This document shows positions 51,001 through 64,000 of a stretch of 64,000 nt of DNA, one piece after another. Each line of letters opens with the position of its first letter. Positions within the stretch are counted from its first letter, which is position 1. Source of the stretch: Morinoia aosen (taxonomy: Eukaryota > Arthropoda > Malacostraca > Amphipoda > Talitridae); the NCBI GenBank assembly GCA_030386875.1, contig CM059580.1, positions 434,001-498,000 on the forward strand. The letters run 5' to 3'. A program made the position numbers and the translations under genes. The notes beneath the pieces are model-generated. The model was not told the origin of the DNA. It ran no database searches and saw only the letters and a program-made list of their open reading frames with translations.

Positions 51001-54000
51001 TGAATGAGCATGGAGTGCTGTTATCGGTACGACAGTTTGTCATGTGAGAGCAATGAATTGAACATTGATTCGCTCGGAATACAACTAGCCTGGTACAAAA
51101 TTTGTTATATCTCATCCTGCCTACGTGGGATATAGAGCTGATAAATTTTTTGTCGCGTAATTTTTGTGGAGAATGAAATTACTGTGTTAACTTGATGAGG
51201 GAAAATAGAAAACTCACGTAATTATCAGGTGTGTCTTCTGCTGAAGTGTGGAGAGTTGCGATGCGTGAGCGCAGACGGGTGTGACAGCGGAAATTTTTTC
51301 TGCACGGCACTTGCGTCCTTCTGCACAAAATATAAGTTAAAATTTCGATGGTTTGCTACACAATTCATAATGGGGCATAAATCGCCTAATACAAGGCTCC
51401 CACCTATGCACCCCCCCCCCCCCCCTCATATATCCCTAACCAACCCAATTCTTCCCTGCGCACTCTCATGCAGCCCACTCAGGCGTAAATCGAAGATTTT
51501 CTACCAACACTCACATTTTTCGAGGACATGGACGAGCTGTTGCTGGGGATTCGGGAAGATTTCCAAAACAAGAAGTTCTCGATCTTGCCTTTCTCACGCC
51601 CGGCCACGTCTCTGAGGGCATAGTTTCTGAATGAGCATGGGGGTGCTGCTATCGGTACTACAGTTTGTCACACAAGAGATGTCAATTTAATATTGATTCG
51701 TATGGAATACACCTTGCCAGGTACAAAAATTGTTATATCTCATCCTGCCTACGTGGGACATAGATCTGATCAATTATTTTGCCGTGTACTTTTTGTAGGG
51801 AATAAAATTGCTGTGTTAACCTAAAGAGGGAAAATATAAAACTCACGTAATTATCGGGTGTGTCTGCTGCTGAAGTGTGGAGAGTTGCGATGCTGGAGCG
51901 CAGACGGGTATGGGAGCGCCATTTTTTCTGCAGGGAATATGCGTCCACCTGCACAAAATGTAGGTTGAATAATTATCAATAGTGTGCTGCACAATTCATA
52001 ATTAGGGCATCTATCGCCTAATACAAGGCTCTCACCTATGAGCCCCTGCTTGTTTCCCTAACCACCACTCTGCGCACTCCCATGAAGTGTGGAGAGTTGC
52101 GATGCTTGAGCGCAGACGGGTGTGGCAGCGGAAATTTTTTCTACACGGCACTTGCGTCCTCCTGCACATAATATAAGTTTAAATTTCAATAGTGTGCTGC
52201 ACAATTCATAATTTTTTCATCAATCGCCTAATGCAAGGCTCCCACTTATGCACCCCTGCACAACTTCCTAATCAACCCCTCCCCCAACCACCCTTCCCCC
52301 CCCTGCGCACTCCCAAGCAGCCCACCCACGCATAAATTGAAGATTTTCCACCAACACTTACCTTTCTCGAACACATGGACGAGCTGTTGCAGGGGATTCT
52401 GGGAGGATTCCAAAACTCGAAGTTCATGATCTTGCCCTCCTCACGCCCGGCCAAGTCTCTGAGGGCATAGGTTCTGAATGAGCATGGGGTGCTGTTATCG
52501 GTAAGACAGCTTGTCACGTGAGAGCAATGAATTGAACATTGATTCGCACGGAATACAACTAGCCTGGTACAAAATTTGTTATATCTCATCCTGCCTACGA
52601 GGGATATAGAGCTGATAAATTTTTTGTCGCATAATTTTTGTGGAGAATGAAATTACTGTGTTAACTTGATGAGGGAAAATAGAAAACTCACGTAATTATC
52701 AGGTGTGTCTTCTGCTGAAGTGTGGAGAGTTGCGATGCGTGAGCGCAGACGGGTGTGACAGCGGAAATTTTTTCTGCACGGCACTTGCGTCCTTCTGCAC
52801 AAAATATAAGTTAAAATTTCAATGGTTTGCTACACAATTCATAATGGGGCATAAATCGCCTAATACAAGGCTCCCACCTATGCACCCCCCCCCCCCCCCC
52901 TCATATATCCCTAACCAACCCAATTCTTCCCTGCGCACTCTCATGCAGCCCACTCAGGCGTAAATCGAAGATTTTCTACCAACACTCACATTTTTCGAGG
53001 ACATGGACGAGCTGTTGCTGGGGATTCGGGAAGATTTCCAAAACACGAAGTTCTCGATCTTGCCTTTCTCACGCCCGGCCACGTCTCTGAGGGCATAGTT
53101 TCTGGATGAGCATGGGGGTGCTGCTATCGGTACTACAGTTTGTCACACAAGAGATGTCAATTTAATATTGATTCGTATGGAATACACCTTGCCAGGTACA
53201 AAAATTGTTATATCTCATCCTGCCTACGTGGGACATAGATCTGATCAATTATTTTGCCGTGTACTTTTTGTAGGGAATAAAATTGCTGTGTTAACCTAAA
53301 GAGGGAAAATATAAAACTCACGTAATTATCAGGTGTGTCTGCTGCTGAAGTGTGGAGAGTTGCGTTGCTGGAGCGCAGACGGGTATGGGAGCGCCATTTT
53401 TTCTGCAGGGAATATGCGTCCACCTGCACAAAATGTAGGTTGAATTATCAATAGTGTGCTGCACAATTCATAATTAGGGCATCTATCGCCTAATACAAGG
53501 CTCTCACCTATGAGCCCCTGCTTGTTTCCCTAACCACCACTCTGCGCACTCCCATGAAGTGTGGAGAGTTGCGATGCTTGAGCGCAGACGGGTGTGGCAG
53601 CGGAAATTTTTTCTACACGGCACTTGCGTCCTCCTGCACATAATATAAGTTTAAATTTCAATAGTGTGCTGCACAATTCATAATTTTTTCATCAATCGCC
53701 TAATGCAAGGCTCCCACTTATGCACCCCTGCACAACTTCCTAATCAACCCCTCCCCCAACCACCCTTCCCCCCCCCTGCGCACTCCCAAGCAGCCCACCC
53801 ACGCATAAATTGAAGATTTTCCACCAACACTTACCTTTCTCGAACACATGGACGAGCTGTTGCAGGGGATTCTGGGAGGATTCCAAAACTCGAAGTTCAT
53901 GATCTTGCCCTCCTCACGCCCGGCCAAGTCTCTGAGGGCATAGGTTCTGAATGAGCATGGGGTGCTGTTATCGGTAAGACAGCTTGTCACGTGAGAGCAA

Positions 54001-57000
54001 TGAATTGAACATTGATTCGCACGGAATACAACTAGCCTGGTACAAAATTTGTTATATCTCATCCTGCCTACGAGGGATATAGAGCTGATAAATTTTTTGT
54101 CGCATAATTTTTGTGGAGAATGAAATTACTGTGTTAACTTGATGAGGGAAAATAGAAAACTCACGTAATTATCAGGTGTGTCTTCTGCTGAAGTGTGGAG
54201 AGTTGCGATGCGTGAGCGCAGACGGGTGTGACAGCGGAAATTTTTTCTGCACGGCACTTGCGTCCTTCTGCACAATATATTAGTTGAAATTTCAATGGTG
54301 TGCTACACAATTCATAATGGGGCATAAATCGCCTAATACAAGGCTCCCACCTATGCACACCCCCCCCCCCCCTCATATATCCCTAACCAACCCAATTCTT
54401 CCCTGCGCACTCTCATGCAGCCCACTCAGGCGTAAATCGAAGATTTTCTACCAACACTCACATTTTTCGAGGACATGGACGAGCTGTTGCTGGGGATTCG
54501 GGAAGATTTCCAAAACACGAAGTTCTCGATCTTGCCTTTCTCACGCCCGGCCACGTCTCTGAGGGCATAGTTTCTGAATGAGCATGGGGGTGCTGCTATC
54601 GGTACTACAGTTTGTCACACAAGAGATGTCAATTTAATATTGATTCGTATGGAATACACCTTGCCAGGTACAAAAATTGTTATATCTCATCCTGCCTACG
54701 TAGGACATAGATCTGATCAATTATTTTGCCGTGTACTTTTTGTAGGGAATAAAATTGCTGTGTTAACCTAAAGAGGGAAAATACAAAACTCACGTAATTA
54801 TCAGGTGTGTCTGCTGCTGAAGTGTGGAGAGTTGCGATGCTGGAGCGCAGATGGGTGTGGAAGCGGAATTTTTTTCTAAATAGAATATGCGTCCACCTGC
54901 AAAAAGTGTAGGTTGAATTATCAATAGTGTGCTGCACAATTCATAATTGGGGTGTCTATCGCCTGATACAAGGCTTTCACTTATGAGCCCCTGCTTGTAT
55001 CCCTAACCACCACTCTGCGCACTCCCATGAAGTGTGGAGAGTTGCGATGCTTGAGCGCAGACAGGTGTGGCAGCGGAAATTTTTTCTACACGGCACTTGC
55101 GTCCTCCTGCACATAATATAAGTTGAAATTTCAATAGTGTGCTGCACAATTCATAATTGGTTCATCAATCGACTAATGCAAGGCTCCCACATATGCACCC
55201 TTGCACAACTTCCCAATCAACCCCTCCCCCAACCACCCTTCCCCCCCCCCCCCTGCGCACTCCCAAGCAGCCCACCCACGCATAAATCGAAGATTCTCTA
55301 CCAACACTTACCTTTCTCGAACACATGGACGAGCTGTTGCAGGGGATTCTGGGAGGATTCCAAAACTCGAAGTTCACGATCTTGCCCTCCTCACGTCCGG
55401 CCAAGTCTCTGAGGGCATAGGTTCTGAATGAGCATGGAGTGCTGTTATCGGTACGACAGTTTGTCACGTGAGAGCAATGAATTGAACATTGATTCGCTCG
55501 GAATACAACTAGCCTGGTACAAAACTTGTTATATCTCATCCTGCCTACGTGGGATATAGAGCTGATAAATTTTTTGTCGCGTAATTTTTGTGGAGAATTA
55601 AATTACTGTGTTAACTTGATGAGGGAAAATAGAAAACTCACGTAATTATCAGGTGTGTCTTCTGCTGAAGTGTGGAGAGTTGCGATGCGTGAGCGCAGAC
55701 GGGTGTGACAGCGGAAATTTTTTCTGCACGGCACTTGCGTCCTTCTGCACAAAATATACGTTAAAATTTCAATGGTTTGCTACACAATTAATAATGGGGC
55801 ATAAATCGCCTAATACAAGGCTCCCACCTATGCACCCCCCCCCCCCCCCCTCATATATCCCTAACCAACCCAATTCTTCCCTGCGCACTCTCATGCAGCC
55901 CACTCAGGCGTAAATCGAAGATTTTCTACCAACACTCACATTTTTCGAGGACATGGACGAGCTGTTGCTGGGGATTCGGGAAGATTTCCAAAACACGAAG
56001 TTCTCGATCTTGCCTTTCTCACGCCCGGCCACGTCTCTGAGGGCATAGTTTCTGAATGAGCATGGGGGTGCTGCTATCGGTACTACAGTTTGTCACACAA
56101 GAGATGTCAATTTAATATTGATTCGTATGGAATACACCTTGCCAGGTACAAAAATTGTTATATCTCATCCTGCCTACGTAGGACATAGATCTGATCAATT
56201 ATTTTGCCGTGTACTTTTTGTAGGGAATAAAATTGCTGTGTTAACCTAAAGAGGGAAAATACAAAACTCACGTAATTATCAGGTGTGTCTGCTGCTGAAG
56301 TGTGGAGAGTTGCGATGCTGGAGCGCAGATGGGTGTGGAAGCGGAATTTTTTTCTAAATAGAATATGCGTCCACCTGCAAAAAATGTAGGTTGAATTATC
56401 AATAGTGTGCTGCACAATTCATAATTGGGGCGTCTATCGCCTGATACAAGGCTTTCACTTATGAGCCCCTGCTTGTATCCCTAACCACCACTCTGCGCAC
56501 TCCCATGAAGTGTGGAGAGTTGCGATGCTTGAGCGCAGACAGGTGTGGCAGCGGAAATTTTTTCTACACGGCACTTGCGTCCTCCTGCACATAATATAAG
56601 TTGAAATTTCAATAGTGTGCTGCACAATTCATAATTGGTTCATCAATCGACTAATGCAAGGCTCCCACATATGCACCCTTGCACAACTTCCCAATCAACC
56701 CCTCCCCCAACCACCCTTCCCCCCCCCCCCTGCGCACTCCCAAGCAGCCCACCCACGCATAAATCGAAGATTTTCCACCAACACTTACCTTTCTCGAACA
56801 CATGGACGAGCTGTTGCAGGGGATTCTGGGAGGATTCCAAAACTCGAAGTTCATGATCTTGCCCTCCTCACGTCCGGCCAAGTCTCTGAGGGCATAGGTT
56901 CTGAATGAGCATGGAGTGCTGTTATCGGTACGACAGTTTGTCACGTGAGAGCAATGAATTGAACATTGATTCGCTCGGAATACAACTAGCCTGGTACAAA

Positions 57001-60000
57001 ACTTGTTATATCTCATCCTGCCTACGTGGGATATAGAGCTGATAAATTTTTTGTCGCGTAATTTTTGTGGAGAATTAAATTACTGTGTTAACTTGATGAG
57101 GGAAAATAGAAAACTCACGTAATTATCAGGTGTGTCTTCTGCTGAAGTGTGGAGAGTTGCGATGCGTGAGCGCAGACGGGTGTGACAGCGGAAATTTTTT
57201 CTGCACGGCACTTGCGTCCTTCTGCACAAAATATACGTTAAAATTTCAATGGTTTGCTACACAATTAATAATGGGGCATAAATCGCCTAATACAAGGCTC
57301 CCACCTATGCACCCCCCCCCCTCATATATCCCTAACCAACCCAATTCTTCCCTGCGCACTCTCATGCAGCCCACTCAGGCGTAAATCGAAGATTTTCTAC
57401 CAACACTCACATTTTTCGAGGACATGGACGAGCTGTTGCTGGGGATTCGGGAAGATTTCCAAAACACGAAGTTCTCGATCTTGCCTTTCTCACGCCCGGC
57501 CACGTCTCTGAGGGCATAGTTTCTGAATGAGCATGGGGGTGCTGCTATCGGTACTACAGTTTGTAACACAAGAGATGTCAATTTAATATTGATTCGTATG
57601 GAATACACCTTGCCAGGTACAAAAATTGTTATATCTCATCCTGCCTACGTGGGACATAGATCTGATCAATTATTTTGCCGTGTACTTTTTGTAGGGAATA
57701 AAATTGCTGTGTTAACCTAAAGAGGGAAAATATAAAACTCACGTAATTATCAGGTGTGTCTGCTGCTGAAGTGTGGAGAGTTGCGTTGCTGGAGCGCAGA
57801 CGGGTATGGGAGCGCCATTTTTCCTGCAGGGAATATGCGTCCACCTGCACAAAATGTAGGTTGAATAATTATCAATAGTGTGCTGCACAATTCATAATTA
57901 GGGCATCTATCGCCTAATACAAGGCTCTCACCTATGAGCCCCTGCTTGTTTCCCTAACCACCACTCTGCGCACTCCCATGAAGTGTGGAGAGTTGCGATG
58001 CTTGAGCGCAGACGGGTGTGGCAGCGGAAATTTTTTCTACACGGCACTTGCGTCCTCCTGCACATAATATAAGTTTAAATTTCAATAGTGTGCTGCACAA
58101 TTCATAATTTTTTCATCAATCGCCTAATGCAAGGCTCCCACTTATGCACCCCTGCACAACTTCCTAATCAACCCCTCCCCCAACCACCCTTCCCCCCCCT
58201 GCGCACTCCCAAGCAGCCCACCCACGCATAAATTGAAGATTTTCCACCAACACTTACCTTTCTCGAACACATGGACGAGCTGTTGCAGGGGATTCTGGGA
58301 GGATTCCAAAACTCGAAGTTCATGATCTTGCCCTCCTCACGCCCGGCCAAGTCTCTGAGGGCATAGGTTCTGAATGAGCATGGGGTGCTGTTATCGGTAA
58401 GACAGCTTGTCACGTGAGAGCAATGAATTGAACATTGATTCGCACGGAATACAACTAGCCTGGTACAAAATTTGTTATATCTCATCCTGCCTACGAGGGA
58501 TATAGAGCTGATAAATTTTTTGTCGCATAATTTTTGTGGAGAATGAAATTACTGTGTTAACTTGATGAGGGAAAATAGAAAACTCACGTAATTATCAGGT
58601 GTGTCTTCTGCTGAAGTGTGGAGAGTTGCGATGCGTGAGCGCAGACGGGTGTGACAGCGGAAATTTTTTCTGCACGGCACTTGCGTCCTTCTGCACAAAA
58701 TATAAGTTAAAAATTCAATGGTTTGCTACACAATTCATAATGGGGCATAAATCGCCTAATACAAGGCTCCCACCTATGCACCCCCCCCCCCCTCATATAT
58801 CCCTAACCAACCCAATTCTTCCCTGCGCACTCTCATGCAGCCCACTCAGGCGTAAATCGAAGATTTTCTACCAACACTCACATTTTTCGAGGACATGGAC
58901 GAGCTGTTGCTGGGGATTCGGGAAGATTTCCAAAACAAGAAGTTCTCGATCTTGCCTTTCTCACGCCCGGCCACGTCTCTGAGGGCATAGTTTCTGAATG
59001 AGCATGGGGGTGCTGCTATCGGTACTACAGTTTGTCACACAAGAGATGTCAATTTAATATTGATTCGTATGGAATACACCTTGCCAGGTACAAAAATTGT
59101 TATATCTCATCCTGCCTACGTGGGACATAGATCTGATCAATTATTTTGCCGTGTACTTTTTGTAGGGAATAAAATTGCTGTGTTAACCTAAAGAGGGAAA
59201 ATATAAAACTCACGTAATTATCGGGTGTGTCTGCTGCTGAAGTGTGGAGAGTTGCGATGCTGGAGCGCAGACGGGTATGGGAGCGCCATTTTTTCTGCAG
59301 GGAATATGCGTCCACCTGCACAAAATGTAGGTTGAATAATTATCAATAGTGTGCTGCACAATTCATAATTAGGGCATCTATCGCCTAATACAAGGCTCTC
59401 ACCTATGAGCCCCTGCTTGTTTCCCTAACCACCACTCTGCGCACTCCCATGAAGTGTGGAGAGTTGCGATGCTTGAGCGCAGACGGGTGTGGCAGCGGAA
59501 ATTTTTTCTACACGGCACTTGCGTCCTCCTGCACATAATATAAGTTTAAATTTCAATAGTGTGCTGCACAATTCATAATTTTTTCATCAATCGCCTAATG
59601 CAAGGCTCCCACTTATGCACCCCTGCACAACTTCCTAATCAACCCCTCCCCCAACCACCCTTCCCCCCCCTGCGCACTCCCAAGCAGCCCACCCACGCAT
59701 AAATTGAAGATTTTCCACCAACACTTACCTTTCTCGAACACATGGACGAGCTGTTGCAGGGGATTCTGGGAGGATTCCAAAACTCGAAGTTCATGATCTT
59801 GCCCTCCTCACGCCCGGCCAAGTCTCTGAGGGCATAGGTTCTGAATGAGCATGGGGTGCTGTTATCGGTAAGACAGCTTGTCACGTGAGAGCAATGAATT
59901 GAACATTGATTCGCACGGAATACAACTAGCCTGGTACAAAATTTGTTATATCTCATCCTGCCTACGAGGGATATAGAGCTGATAAATTTTTTGTCGCATA

Positions 60001-63000
60001 ATTTTTGTGGAGAATGAAATTACTGTGTTAACTTGATGAGGGAAAATAGAAAACTCACGTAATTATCAGGTGTGTCTTCTGCTGAAGTGTGGAGAGTTGC
60101 GATGCGTGAGCGCAGACGGGTGTGACAGCGGAAATTTTTTCTGCACGGCACTTGCGTCCTTCTGCACAAAATATAAGTTAAAATTTCAATGGTTTGCTAC
60201 ACAATTCATAATGGGGCATAAATCGCCTAATACAAGGCTCCCACCTATGCACCCCCCCCCCCCCCCCCCCCCCCTCATATATCCCTAACCAACCCAATTC
60301 TTCCCTGCGCACTCTCATGCAGCCCACTCAGGCGTAAATCGAAGATTTTCTACCAACACTCACATTTTTCGAGGACATGGACGAGCTGTTGCTGGGGATT
60401 CGGGAAGATTTCCAAAACACGAAGTTCTCGATCTTGCCTTTCTCACGCCCGGCCACGTCTCTGAGGGCATAGTTTCTGGATGAGCATGGGGGTGCTGCTA
60501 TCGGTACTACAGTTTGTCACACAAGAGATGTCAATTTAATATTGATTCGTATGGAATACACCTTGCCAGGTACAAAAATTGTTATATCTCATCCTGCCTA
60601 CGTGGGACATAGATCTGATCAATTATTTTGCCGTGTACTTTTTGTAGGGAATAAAATTGCTGTGTTAACCTAAAGAGGGAAAATATAAAACTCACGTAAT
60701 TATCAGGTGTGTCTGCTGCTGAAGTGTGGAGAGTTGCGTTGCTGGAGCGCAGACGGGTATGGGAGCGCCATTTTTTCTGCAGGGAATATGCGTCCACCTG
60801 CACAAAATGTAGGTTGAATTATCAATAGTGTGCTGCACAATTCATAATTAGGGCATCTATCGCCTAATACAAGGCTCTCACCTATGAGCCCCTGCTTGTT
60901 TCCCTAACCACCACTCTGCGCACTCCCATGAAGTGTGGAGAGTTGCGATGCTTGAGCGCAGACGGGTGTGGCAGCGGAAATTTTTTCTACACGGCACTTG
61001 CGTCCTCCTGCACATAATATAAGTTTAAATTTCAATAGTGTGCTGCACAATTCATAATTTTTTCATCAATCGCCTAATGCAAGGCTCCCACTTATGCACC
61101 CCTGCACAACTTCCTAATCAACCCCTCCCCCAACCACCCTTCCCCCCCCCTGCGCACTCCCAAGCAGCCCACCCACGCATAAATTGAAGATTTTCCACCA
61201 ACACTTACCTTTCTCGAACACATGGACGAGCTGTTGCAGGGGATTCTGGGAGGATTCCAAAACTCGAAGTTCATGATCTTGCCCTCCTCACGCCCGGCCA
61301 AGTCTCTGAGGGCATAGGTTCTGAATGAGCATGGGGTGCTGTTATCGGTAAGACAGCTTGTCACGTGAGAGCAATGAATTGAACATTGATTCGCACGGAA
61401 TACAACTAGCCTGGTACAAAATTTGTTATATCTCATCCTGCCTACGAGGGATATAGAGCTGATAAATTTTTTGTCGCATAATTTTTGTGGAGAATGAAAT
61501 TACTGTGTTAACTTGATGAGGGAAAATAGAAAACTCACGTAATTATCAGGTGTGTCTTCTGCTGAAGTGTGGAGAGTTGCGAAGCGTGAGCGCAGACGGG
61601 TGTGACAGCGGAAATTTTTTCTGCACGGCACTTGCGTCCTTCTGCACAATATATTAGTTGAAATTTCAATGGTGTGCTACACAATTCATAATGGGGCATA
61701 AATCGCCTAATACAAGGCTCCCACCTATGCACACCCCCCCCCCCCCCCTCATATATCCCTAACCAACCCAATTCTTCCCTGCGCACTCTCATGCAGCCCA
61801 CTCAGGCGTAAATCGAAGATTTTCTACCAACACTCACATTTTTCGAGGACATGGACGAGCTGTTGCTGGGGATTCGGGAAGATTTCCAAAACACGAAGTT
61901 CTCGATCTTGCCTTTCTCACGCCCGGCCACGTCTCTGAGGGCATAGTTTCTGAATGAGCATGGGGGTGCTGCTATCGGTACTACAGTTTGTCACACAAGA
62001 GATGTCAATTTAATATTGATTCGTATGGAATACACCTTGCCAGGTACAAAAATTGTTATATCTCATCCTGCCTACGTAGGACATAGATCTGATCAATTAT
62101 TTTGCCGTGTACTTTTTGTAGGGAATAAAATTGCTGTGTTAACCTAAAGAGGGAAAATACAAAACTCACGTAATTATCAGGTGTGTCTGCTGCTGAAGTG
62201 TGGAGAGTTGCGATGCTGGAGCGCAGATGGGTGTGGAAGCGGAATTTTTTTCTAAATAGAATATGCGTCCACCTGCAAAAAGTGTAGGTTGAATTATCAA
62301 TAGTGTGCTGCACAATTCATAATTGGGGCGTCTATCGCCTGATACAAGGCTTTCACTTATGAGCCCCTGCTTGTATCCCTAACCACCACTCTGCGCACTC
62401 CCATGAAGTGTGGAGAGTTGCGATGCTTGAGCGCAGACAGGTGTGGCAGCGGAAATTTTTTCTACACGGCACTTGCGTCCTCCTGCACATAATATAAGTT
62501 GAAATTTCAATAGTGTGCTGCACAATTCATAATTGGTTCATCAATCGACTAATGCAAGGCTCCCACATATGCACCCTTGCACAACTTCCCAATCAACCCC
62601 TCCCCCAACCACCCTTCCCCCCCCCCCCCCCCTGCGCACTCCCAAGCAGCCCACCCACGCATAAATCGAAGATTCTCTACCAACACTTACCTTTCTCGAA
62701 CACATGGACGAGCTGTTGCAGGGGATTCTGGGAGGATTCCAAAACTCGAAGTTCACGATCTTGCCCTCCTCACGTCCGGCCAAGTCTCTGAGGGCATAGG
62801 TTCTGAATGAGCATGGAGTGCTGTTATCGGTACGACAGTTTGTCACGTGAGAGCAATGAATTGAACATTGGTTCGCTCGGAATACAACTAGCCTGGTACA
62901 AAACTTGTTATATCTCATCCTGCCTACGTGGGATATAGAGCTGATAAATTTTTTGTCGCGTAATTTTTGTGGAGAATTAAATTACTGTGTTAACTTGATG

Positions 63001-64000
63001 AGGGAAAATAGAAAACTCACGTAATTATCAGGTGTGTCTTCTGCTGAAGTGTGGAGAGTTGCGATGCGTGAGCGCAGACGGGTGTGACAGCGGAAATTTT
63101 TTCTGCACGGCACTTGCGTCCTTCTGCACAAAATATACGTTAAAATTTCAATGGTTTGCTACACAATTAATAATGGGGCATAAATCGCCTAATACAAGGC
63201 TCCCACCTATGCACCCCCCCCCCCCCTCATATATCCCTAACCAACCCAATTCTTCCCTGCGCACTCTCATGCAGCCCACTCAGGCGTAAATCGAAGATTT
63301 TCTACCAACACTCACATTTTTCGAGGACATGGACGAGCTGTTGCTGGGGATTCGGGAAGATTTCCAAAACACGAAGTTCTCGATCTTGCCTTTCTCACGC
63401 CCGGCCACGTCTCTGAGGGCATAGTTTCTGAATGAGCATGGGGGTGCTGCTATCGGTACTACAGTTTGTAACACAAGAGATGTCAATTTAATATTGATTC
63501 GTATGGAATACACCTTGCCAGGTACAAAAATTGTTATATCTCATCCTGCCTACGTGGGACATAGATCTGATCAATTATTTTGCCGTGTACTTTTTGTAGG
63601 GAATAAAATTGCTGTGTTAACCTAAAGAGGGAAAATATAAAACTCACGTAATTATCAGGTGTGTCTGCTGCTGAAGTGTGGAGAGTTGCGTTGCTGGAGC
63701 GCAGACGGGTATGGGAGCGCCATTTTTTCTGCAGGGAATATGCGTCCACCTGCACAAAATGTAGGTTGAATTATCAATAGTGTGCTGCACAATTCATAAT
63801 TAGGGCATCTATCGCCTAATACAAGGCTCTCACCTATGAGCCCCTGCTTGTTTCCCTAACCACCACTCTGCGCACTCCCATGAAGTGTGGAGAGTTGCGA
63901 TGCTTGAGCGCAGACGGGTGTGGCAGCGGAAATTTTTTCTACACGGCACTTGCGGCCTCCTGCACATAACATAAGTTTAAATTTCAATAGTGTGCTGCAC
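48095..64000. repeat. 1.475-kb satellite array, right part
   Basis: About 10.8 further units of the satellite at 40259-43744, in the same orientation, reaching the end of the window. Units begin (TTGGGGC or TTAGGGC, then ATCTATCGCCTA) near 49050, 50527, 52006, 53480, 54950, 56425, 57900, 59370, 60848, 62323 and 63803. Private variants recur five units apart, for example CAAAACAAGAAG near 51565 and 58935, and GTTGCGTTGCTGG near 53358 and 60734. This shows a super-period of about 7.37 kb. The repeat has no protein-coding signature that I trust. Position, 22-46 kb from the telomeric array, suggests a subtelomeric satellite. Confidence 0.95.
60253..60274. repeat. longest poly-C tract of the satellite
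   Basis: About 22 C in a row. The homologous tract in other units is about 9 to 18 C (for example near 57312, 58782, 61735 and 63217). Length varies between otherwise near-identical units, as expected of replication slippage or read errors in homopolymers. Confidence 0.8.

Noticed and set aside
40540-63755. Recurring 70-125-codon frames in the satellite
   Set aside because: They recur because units are near-identical. Differences between the two long subunits fall mainly at first and second codon positions of the longest frame, against protein selection.

Overview
The window looks like arthropod (probably large-genome insect) DNA. It has a (TTAGG)n-type telomere repeat, read here as (CCTAA)n; several non-LTR retrotransposons of the I and CR1 groups; Tc1/mariner-like and hAT-like DNA transposon remnants; and many minisatellites. 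No host protein-coding gene with convincing exon structure is visible. Every long reading frame I trust belongs to a mobile element. Many other long open frames are only tandem repeats that lack stop codons.

Layout. (1) 1-17913 is a mosaic of about ten unrelated minisatellites. It also holds a 5'-truncated LINE (6449-7576) and a 6.0-kb hAT-like element (10618-16623). The hAT-like element sits inside a GTGTGG-type array and itself carries a Tc1/IS630-like relic and a fold-back MITE. (2) 17914-18413 is a gap of exactly 500 N. (3) 18414-18796 is a telomeric array oriented as the left end of a chromosome. It runs directly into a retrotransposon gag gene that lacks its 3' part (about 18800-19753). 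(4) 20705-40258 is a nest of retrotransposons in AT-rich sequence that carries decayed, unrecognised reading frames. Copy A (20901-27024) and copy B (32762-38888) are nearly identical I-like LINEs. Copy B is inserted in the first ORF of an older CR1-group element C (about 27768-39480). (5) 40259-64000 is a roughly 1.475-kb tandem satellite, about 13 units and still open at the right edge. It is interrupted by a CR1-like element D (43745-48094) that encodes PHD and CCCH zinc fingers.

How the parts relate. Target-site duplications date the events. B (CACTGTTGCACTA) landed in C; A (AAGAGAATTAGTT) landed in the AT-rich relic; D (GTGAG) landed in the satellite after the array existed. The most unexpected signal is a short 5'-terminal sequence, core TTCCCTTTACCACG. 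It is shared by the 5' ends of A, B, C and D, although these belong to at least three different LINE lineages. In A versus B this terminus holds most of the sequence difference, while the remaining 6.1 kb is almost identical.

Limits. All family assignments come from motifs read by eye. Copy counts, identities and boundaries were judged by eye and may be off by a few bases. Placing a telomere-like end next to a 500-N gap in mid-scaffold raises the possibility that 1-17913 and 18414-64000 are not truly adjacent.
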